Shown here: piece after piece, positions 58,877-64,000 of the stretch
How the letters are laid out: every line of letters starts with the position of its first letter
How positions within the stretch are numbered: position 1 is the first letter of the stretch
Origin: Alteraquisediminimonas sediminicola
GTDB taxonomy: Bacteria; Pseudomonadota; Alphaproteobacteria; Sphingomonadales; Sphingomonadaceae
Assembly (NCBI RefSeq): GCF_019740335.1
Contig: NZ_JAHXZS010000005.1
Location: 124,001-188,000, forward strand
Length of the DNA: 64,000 nucleotides
Direction: 5' to 3'
The notes under the pieces: generated by a model
What the model was told of the DNA's origin: nothing
Databases searched by the model: none
Seen by the model: only the letters and a program-made list of their open reading frames with translations
Program-made: the position numbers and the translations under genes

Positions 58877-58904
58877 AAAAGGGCCGCACCCGCAGGTGCA
58901 GCCC
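58877..58904 (-). terminator. Rho-independent terminator of the Ala-rich lipoprotein gene
   Basis: On the minus strand a 10-bp GGGCTGCACC/GGTGCGGCCC stem (one U-G pair) with a TGCG loop is followed by TTTT. It lies 32 bases after the lipoprotein stop and upstream of the SCO gene. Confidence 0.85.
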
Positions 58905-58936
58905 CCTTATCATCATTTCATGCCCAAGGGCAGAAA

Positions 58937-59263
58937 TTACATTTTCTTGGCGGCATCCTTGGTCGCAGCGCCGGCCTTTTCCATCGTGCCGCCAGCAGCT
59001 TCCATCGCACCGGCAGCCGCATCCTTGGCAGCTTCACCCGCCGCAGCCGCCGCTTCGCCAGCCGCATCAACCTTGGCATCTACCACATTGCCAGCCGCAT
59101 CGGCAGCGCCCGCCGCAGCTTCCATCGTCGCTTCGCCAGCATTGGCCACATCAGCCGCCGCCGCATCGGCTGCTTCCGCGCCTTCTTCCTGAGTCTTTTG
59201 ACCGCAGGCCGCAAGGCCAAGCGAGGCTACCAATATGAGTGAAAGAGCAAATGACTTCTTCAT
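58937..59263 (-). CDS. Ala-rich small lipoprotein with LEA-like repeats
   Basis: This 108-residue protein has a lipoprotein signal peptide (LILVASLGLAAC, Cys20). The mature chain is dominated by Ala, Gly, Glu, Asp and Lys, with irregular repeats such as AAGEAAAAAGEAAKDAA, AGAMEAAGGTMEKAG and ATKDAAKKM. Apart from the lipid-anchor cysteine the mature part has no cysteine or aromatic residue. It probably forms amphipathic helices or stays unfolded. A strong AGGAGGAT Shine-Dalgarno precedes the ATG, and a clear terminator follows, which suggests high expression as a single gene. The function is unknown. Confidence 0.78.
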   Translation of the reverse strand: MKKSFALSLILVASLGLAACGQKTQEEGAEAADAAAADVANAGEATMEAAAGAADAAGNVVDAKVDAAGEAAAAAGEAAKDAAAGAMEAAGGTMEKAGAATKDAAKKM

Positions 59264-59381
59264 AGGCTTATCCTCCTAAGTACAAAACCGGCTACAGCGA
59301 GAAATCGCCAGAGCGGCCATGTGGTAACCCGGCCCATCTGCGCATGCAATGATCAAATCGGTCCGAATTTCACCATAAGGC

Positions 59382-60332
59382 TCAAGGCAGTACCTTCGGC
59401 GCAGGCGCGCCCGCATCCACCGGCGGCATCGGCGCATTCATCTGATCTGGCGCTATATTTTCCTGAGCAGGGTCTGCCACCCCCGGCGCAACCTCTGGAA
59501 CCTCTGGCGAAACCTCTGCCGGATTGGCGCCATCGGTCACGCCCACATCGCTCGCCGCTGCATCGCTCACCGCCGCATCAAGCGCGCGATCCAGATCGCT
59601 TTCGCCATGATGGCCATTATCGCCACCCTCATCCCGGTTCTCGACCTGCGCCTGCCGGAATTGCTGGAATGCCGAACGTGCCATCGCATAGGAATCTGCA
59701 CTGGTTTCCAGCGCACCATCAGCGCCGCTTTCGATCAGTCGATTACGGGTATCGATCACCTCCAGCGCGGATACGCCATAGCGCAGCCCTTGCGATGCAC
59801 CGGATTCACGCAACGCCACCCGCCACGGATTGGTGAAAAAGCCCACACCGGTGCCAATTCCATCACGGAAATCCGATGGGCCAAGCAATGGCAACACCAG
59901 ATACGGCCCCGGCCGCATGCCCCAAATCGCCATGGTCTGGCCGAAATCTTCCGGCGCCGCCTTGATGCCAAAGCCGGTCGCATGATCGGCAATGCCGCCC
60001 ACGCCAAGGGTCGTATTGATCACGAACCGCGCCAAGGATTGGCCCGCACGCTTGAGCCTACCCTGCAATAACGCGTTCGCCGCCGAAAATGGTTCCGCCA
60101 GATTATCAAAAATGCGGGTGATCCCACGCCGCGCCGGTCGCGGGGTAACGGCGCGGTATACTTTGGTCACGGGCTTCAGCGCGACCTTATCAAGCGTATC
60201 GTTAAACTTCCACACCCCGCGATTGAAACCGCCCAGCGGGTCGCCCGCTTCACGGTCGGCGGTCGTCGCGCAGGCAGCAAGCGAGCACATCATCAACAAA
60301 GGCCATTTCGACATGATCTGGGCAATTTTCAC
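59382..60332 (-). CDS. mlaA: MlaA/VacJ family outer-membrane lipoprotein
   Basis: MlaA removes phospholipid from the outer leaflet and passes it to MlaC. The 316-residue protein has a lipoprotein signal (LLMMCSLAAC) and the MlaA core: DPLGGFNRGVWKFNDTLDKV, INTTLGVGGIADHATGFGI, EDFGQTMAIWGMRPGPYLVLP and LGPSDFRDGIG. An unusual Pro/Ala/Asp/Glu-rich C-terminal tail of about 90 residues extends beyond the usual domain. The longest start is GTG at 60332; ATG at 60314 gives a more standard signal peptide. Neither has a clear SD. The Mla ABC genes are not in the window. Confidence 0.9.
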   Translation of the reverse strand: MKIAQIMSKWPLLMMCSLAACATTADREAGDPLGGFNRGVWKFNDTLDKVALKPVTKVYRAVTPRPARRGITRIFDNLAEPFSAANALLQGRLKRAGQSLARFVINTTLGVGGIADHATGFGIKAAPEDFGQTMAIWGMRPGPYLVLPLLGPSDFRDGIGTGVGFFTNPWRVALRESGASQGLRYGVSALEVIDTRNRLIESGADGALETSADSYAMARSAFQQFRQAQVENRDEGGDNGHHGESDLDRALDAAVSDAAASDVGVTDGANPAEVSPEVPEVAPGVADPAQENIAPDQMNAPMPPVDAGAPAPKVLP

Positions 60333-60396
60333 AACAAAGATATCCCGACAATAATGTTACGGAGTAATACGCATGGGGCAGGGCGGGCGCAACTCG

Positions 60397-60439
60397 GTTG
60401 ACATGATATAAAGAATTCTTTATGTCCTTATATCATGTC
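60397..60439 (+). promoter_or_regulatory. SahR-type operator overlapping promoter and start codon of the methionine-cycle operon
   Basis: A perfect 16-bp palindrome ATAAAGAATTCTTTAT (60408-60423) lies inside a larger inverted repeat with 12-bp arms GACATGATATAA (60400-60411) and TTATATCATGTC (60428-60439). The right arm covers the ATG at 60435. A -35 TTGACA (60398-60403) stands 17 bases from TATGTC (60421-60426), so the operator would block the promoter. The position suggests autoregulation by the ArsR-type protein. Confidence 0.7.
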
Positions 60440-61397
60440 TGATGCGCTCCATGTCTTCCGGGCTTTGGCCGACCCTACCCGCTTGCGCGTGATGAATCTG
60501 CTGCGCGAAATGGAGTTATCCGTCGGCGAACTGGCACAGGTCTTGGGGCAAAGCCAGCCACGCGTGTCCCGCCATGTCAAGATTCTCGCCGATGCGGGCC
60601 TTGCCGAACGCCATAAAGAAGGCAGCTGGGTCTTTCTCGGCCTCGGCCCCGATCAACGGGTCGAACCGATTCTCAAGGCCATCGACGCATTGGAGGCCGA
60701 AAGCGGTACCGATCATTGGCTGATCGCGGATGCGGCCCGTCTGGCGGCTGTGCGCGCAGATCGCTCGGCTGCGGCGGAACGCTGGTTCGCCGAACATGCC
60801 GAACAATGGGATGCGCTACGCTCGCTCCACATCGCCGATGCCGAGGTGGAGGCCGCGCTCCAAAATCTGTTCGCCAATAACAATCTTGGCCGCTTGGTCG
60901 ATCTTGGCACCGGCACGGGCCGGATGCTCGCGTTGTTCGGCGAGCAGGCAACCAGCGCCATCGGCATTGATCGCAGCCCGGAAATGCTCCGCCTCGCCCG
61001 CGCCAAGCTCGCGGAATCCGGGTTGGAACGGATCGAATTGCGCCAAGGCGATATCGGCTCTCTGCCGATGGGCGATGCACAGGCCGATACGATCATCCTC
61101 CATCAGGTGCTGCATTATGCCCAACACCCCGCCGCCGTCATTGCCGAAGCCGCCCGCGTGCTCGACGATCATGGCCGGTTGATCCTGATCGACTTCGCCC
61201 CGCATCATCGCGAGGAATTGCGCGTCGAACACGCCCATGTCCGGCTCGGCTTTGCCGATGACCAGATTTCGGGCTGGATGGCCGCAAACGGTCTTGACTG
61301 CGACGTCATAGCGGCGCTTGAAGGCCGCGAACTCACCGTAAAAATCTGGCAGGGGACCAAACGCCCTGCTCAAAACGTAACAAGGATATCTGCATGA
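60435..61397 (+). CDS. sahR: ArsR-family regulator fused to a SAM-dependent methyltransferase domain (SahR-like)
   Basis: This is a 320-residue two-domain protein. Residues 1-90 form an ArsR winged helix (ADPTRLRVMNLLREMELSVG, GQSQPRVSRHVKILADAGL as separate segments) with no ArsR metal-binding cysteines. Residues 130-310 form a class I methyltransferase fold with the SAM loop VDLGTGTGRML (about 155-165) and the acidic VIGIDRS-like GIDRSPEMLRLA. SahR regulators of this build sense S-adenosylhomocysteine and repress methionine-cycle genes. Here it directly precedes metF and metH with an ATGA overlap at 61394. No Shine-Dalgarno precedes its ATG, which hints at a leaderless mRNA. Confidence 0.85.
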   Translation: MSDALHVFRALADPTRLRVMNLLREMELSVGELAQVLGQSQPRVSRHVKILADAGLAERHKEGSWVFLGLGPDQRVEPILKAIDALEAESGTDHWLIADAARLAAVRADRSAAAERWFAEHAEQWDALRSLHIADAEVEAALQNLFANNNLGRLVDLGTGTGRMLALFGEQATSAIGIDRSPEMLRLARAKLAESGLERIELRQGDIGSLPMGDAQADTIILHQVLHYAQHPAAVIAEAARVLDDHGRLILIDFAPHHREELRVEHAHVRLGFADDQISGWMAANGLDCDVIAALEGRELTVKIWQGTKRPAQNVTRISA

Positions 61398-62308
61398 CAA
61401 GCCCGGTGCTGACCTCCGGCCCGCTCTTCGCCGATCTTGCTGGCGATGTAGACATCAGCTTCGAATTCTTCCCGCCCAAGACCCCCCGGATGGAAGAACA
61501 GCTCTGGGAAACCTTCAAGACGCTGGAACCCTTGGGGCCACGTTTCGTCTCGGTCACTTATGGCGCGGGCGGCTCGACCCGCGAACGCACCCATAACACT
61601 GTCGCCCGCATCGCGCGCGAAAGCCATATCCCCGCCGCCGCGCATCTGACCTGCGTTGACGCGAGCAAGGACGAAATTCATGAGGTCGCCCGTGCCTATT
61701 GGGATGCGGGCGTGCGCCATATCGTCGCGTTGCGCGGCGACCCGCCCATCATGGGCAGCACATTCGTACCGCACCCGGATGGTTATGCCAGCGCCGCCGA
61801 TCTCGTGCGCGGCCTGCGCGATATCGCGCCGTTCGAAATTTCGGTCGCCGCCTATCCGGAAACCCACCCGGAAGCGATCAGCCCGGAAGCCGATCTCGCC
61901 AATCTCAAGGCGAAGATCGACGCAGGCGCAACCCGCGCCATCACCCAATTCTTTTTCTCACCAGAAGCGTTCTTCCGCTTTCAGGATCGCGCCTTGGCCG
62001 CCGGGATCACCGCCGAAATCGTCCCCGGCATTCTGCCCGTGTCCAATGTCGCACAGGCCCGCAAATTCGCCCAGCAATGCGGCGCGGAAATCCCGGCATG
62101 GATGGATCGCCTGTTCGAAGGGCTGGACGATCTGCCCGGCGCGCGCCAGTTGGTCGCCGCGACGCTTGCCGCCGAAATGTGCCGCAATCTCTATGCGGGC
62201 GGCGTGCGCCAGTTCCATTTCTACACCCTCAACCGAGCCGAATTGTCCTACGCCATTTGCCATTTGCTCGGTATCCGTTCCAAGCACCCGCAGGAGAAAA
62301 CCGCATGA
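61394..62308 (+). CDS. metF: 5,10-methylenetetrahydrofolate reductase
   Basis: This flavoenzyme makes 5-methyl-THF, the methyl donor for MetH. The 304-residue barrel shows ISFEFFPPKTPRMEEQLW at the start (catalytic Glu in SFEFFPP), VSVTYGAGGSTRERT, HLTCVDASKDEI, IVALRGDPP and ITQFFFSPEAFFRF. It is coupled to the regulator upstream and to metH1 downstream by ATGA overlaps. Confidence 0.96.
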   Translation: MTSPVLTSGPLFADLAGDVDISFEFFPPKTPRMEEQLWETFKTLEPLGPRFVSVTYGAGGSTRERTHNTVARIARESHIPAAAHLTCVDASKDEIHEVARAYWDAGVRHIVALRGDPPIMGSTFVPHPDGYASAADLVRGLRDIAPFEISVAAYPETHPEAISPEADLANLKAKIDAGATRAITQFFFSPEAFFRFQDRALAAGITAEIVPGILPVSNVAQARKFAQQCGAEIPAWMDRLFEGLDDLPGARQLVAATLAAEMCRNLYAGGVRQFHFYTLNRAELSYAICHLLGIRSKHPQEKTA

Positions 62309-63354
62309 CCAGCGCCCGCGAAAAACTGTTCGCCGAAGCCGCCAAGCGCGTCCTGATGACCGATGGCGCATGGGGCACCCAGATTCAGGGTTTTGGCCTG
62401 AAAGAAGAAGATTACGCCGGTGATCTCGGCCTCAGCCATGATCAAAAGGGCAATAACGACATATTGATCCTGACCCGCCCGGATGTGATCGAAAAGATCA
62501 CCCGGTCCTATCTCGATGCCGGCTCCGACATCATCTCGACCAACACCTTTTCCTCCACCCAAATCAGCCAGGCCGATTATGGGGCGGAACATCTCGTCCA
62601 TCGGCTGAACGTCGAATCGGCAAAGCTCGCGCGGCGCACGGCGGATGAATATGAAGCCAAGGACGGTCGCCCGCGCTTTGTCGCCGGTTGCGTTGGCCCG
62701 ACCAACAAGACCCTGTCCTTGTCGCCCGACGTCAATGATCCGGGCTATCGCGAAATCGACTTCGACACGCTGAAAAACGTCTATCGCGAACAGATCGACG
62801 CTTTAGTCGAAGGCGGCGTCGATTTCATCCTGATCGAAACCGTGTTCGATACATTGAATGCCAAGGCCGGGATCAAGGCCGTGCTGGAGGCGCAAGACGC
62901 GCTGGGCCGCGATATTCCGATCATGCTGTCAATGACGCTGACCGATCTTTCAGGCCGCAACCTGTCCGGCCATACGGTCGAGGCGTTCTGGTATGCGGTG
63001 CGCCATGCCAAGCCCGTCACCATCGGCCTCAATTGCTCCTTCGGCGCGGAACAGCTCCGCCCGCATGTGCGCGTGCTGTCCGACATCGCCGATACGTTGA
63101 TCATGATCTACCCCAATGCGGGCCTGCCCAATGATCTTGGCGAATATGACGAACTCCCGGCGCAAACCGCCGCCTTGGTGCGCGAATGGGCGGATCATGG
63201 TCAGGTCAATGTGCTGGGCGGTTGCTGCGGCTCCTCGCCCGCGCATATCGCCGCCATCGCCAAGGCCGTCACCGGTCTCAAGCCCCGCGAAATCAGCCAC
63301 CCGCCGGTGCTGACCCATCTCGCCGGGCTGGAACCGATGACCATCGCGGCCTGA
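62305..63354 (+). CDS. metH1: Methionine synthase, homocysteine-binding part (split MetH, first subunit)
   Basis: This 349-residue protein corresponds to the homocysteine S-methyltransferase barrel of MetH. It contains [36 protein letters not shown] and the zinc cysteines C244 (LNCSFGAEQ) and C307/C308 (LGGCCGSSP). It stops where single-chain MetH would continue into the folate domain, and the next gene supplies that part. The start at 62305 overlaps the metF stop in ATGA with AGGAG upstream. The longer open frame to 61699 is the shadow of metF. Confidence 0.93.
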   Translation: MTSAREKLFAEAAKRVLMTDGAWGTQIQGFGLKEEDYAGDLGLSHDQKGNNDILILTRPDVIEKITRSYLDAGSDIISTNTFSSTQISQADYGAEHLVHRLNVESAKLARRTADEYEAKDGRPRFVAGCVGPTNKTLSLSPDVNDPGYREIDFDTLKNVYREQIDALVEGGVDFILIETVFDTLNAKAGIKAVLEAQDALGRDIPIMLSMTLTDLSGRNLSGHTVEAFWYAVRHAKPVTIGLNCSFGAEQLRPHVRVLSDIADTLIMIYPNAGLPNDLGEYDELPAQTAALVREWADHGQVNVLGGCCGSSPAHIAAIAKAVTGLKPREISHPPVLTHLAGLEPMTIAA

Positions 63355-63391
63355 TTTTCGATCTGCATTCCCCGTATTGAACGGACATTAT

Positions 63392-64000
63392 ATGACCAGC
63401 TCTTCCTCCGCCAATTTCGTCAATATCGGCGAACGCACCAACGTCACCGGCTCTGCCGCGTTCAAAAAGCTGATCATGGCGGGCGATTATGCCAAGGCCG
63501 TGGATGTCGCGCGGCAACAGGTTGAAAACGGCGCGCAGATCATCGACGTCAACATGGACGAAGGGCTGCTCGACGCCGAAATGGCGATGACGACCTTCCT
63601 CAAGCTGATCGCCGCAGAACCGGATATCGCCCGCGTGCCGGTGATGATCGACAGCTCCAAATGGTCGGTGATCGAGGCCGGTCTGAAATGCGTATCGGGC
63701 AAGCCGATCGTCAATTCGATCAGCATGAAAGAGGGCGAAGCCCAATTCCTCGAACATGCGCGCAAGTGCATGGCCTATGGCGCTGCCGTGGTCGTCATGG
63801 CGTTCGACGAGGTCGGGCAGGCCGACACCAAGGATCGCAAGGTCGAGATCTGCGAACGCGCCTATAAACTCCTCACCGGCATCGGCTTTCCGCCGGAAGA
63901 CATCATCTTCGATCCCAATGTGTTCGCCATCGCGACCGGGATCGAGGAACACAACAATTACGCCGTCGATTTCATCGAAGCGACCCGCGAGATCAAGGCC
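63392..64000 (+). CDS. metH2: Methionine synthase, folate- and cobalamin-binding part (split MetH, second subunit), cut by window end
   Basis: The 203 codons in view are the pterin-binding barrel of Met[53 protein letters not shown] and [13 protein letters not shown]. In a full-length copy the cobalamin-binding and reactivation domains should follow beyond position 64000. It begins 37 bases after metH1, probably in the same transcript. The enzyme needs methylcobalamin and SAM-dependent reactivation. Confidence 0.92.
   Translation, partial: MTSSSSANFVNIGERTNVTGSAAFKKLIMAGDYAKAVDVARQQVENGAQIIDVNMDEGLLDAEMAMTTFLKLIAAEPDIARVPVMIDSSKWSVIEAGLKCVSGKPIVNSISMKEGEAQFLEHARKCMAYGAAVVVMAFDEVGQADTKDRKVEICERAYKLLTGIGFPPEDIIFDPNVFAIATGIEEHNNYAVDFIEATREIKA

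Overview
The window is GC-rich chromosomal DNA, almost entirely coding, from an alphaproteobacterium, most probably of the order Sphingomonadales. This rests on gene content: a large TonB-dependent receptor with a VTGSRI plug start, an RcGTA-type gene transfer agent (GTA) cluster, the PrsK/PrsR two-component pair and TIGR03013 glycosyltransferase of XrtA (exosortase) systems, a ScfR/PccR-type regulator, and the alphaproteobacterial lapA-pyrF-trpFBA-accD-folC string. Genus is not determined. No rRNA, tRNA, CRISPR array, insertion sequence or integrase was seen.

Layout. 1-5547 (minus): the methylmalonyl-CoA pathway, in transcription order pccB, epimerase, mutase and pccA (cut by the window edge), with the divergent regulator scfR/pccR (5676-7085) and TTGCAAA-type operator candidates between them. 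7320-10214: a TonB receptor behind a possibly structured leader, closed by a terminator. 10314-14980: RNase R and a patatin-like lipase. 15080-22028: a tightly packed plus-strand run lapA, pyrF, trpF, trpB, trpA, accD, folC and a thiS-thiG fusion. 22036-27775 (minus): an epoxide-hydrolase-like protein, a secreted DUF3617-like protein, hslO-argF-argD read as argD>argF>hslO, then purM>purN. 27839-31971 (plus): a membrane-anchored protein coupled to hdaA, then ppk1. 31946-34323 (minus): a GtrA-like protein, a putative endolysin and ompA.

34505-49302 (minus) is a complete-looking GTA structural cluster, g1 (small terminase) through g15 plus a DUF2793 protein. It has head, connector, tail and baseplate genes but no integrase, replication gene or phage repressor. 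A sigma70-like promoter lies upstream of g1 at 49392-49420, with a 17-bp palindrome just behind its -35 box. Unusual points are a g12 protein with a 560-residue TIM-barrel-like N-terminal extension, a short g15, a rho-independent terminator and a duplicated ribosome site in front of the major capsid gene, and a small holin-like membrane protein inside the cluster.

49450-55013 (minus): a glutathione S-transferase, then prsR, prsK and the TIGR03013 sugar transferase, read sugar transferase>prsK>prsR. 55225-57060: cobT. 57065-60332 (minus): a YgjP-like metallopeptidase, a YcgN-family protein, a SCO-like copper chaperone, an Ala-rich lipoprotein and mlaA. 60435-64000 (plus): a methionine-cycle operon of an ArsR-methyltransferase regulator (SahR-like), metF and a split methionine synthase whose second part runs off the window.

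A shared theme is cobalamin: methylmalonyl-CoA mutase and MetH both need it, and CobT belongs to the cobaltochelatase that makes it. All homology statements come from reading motifs, not from database searches.
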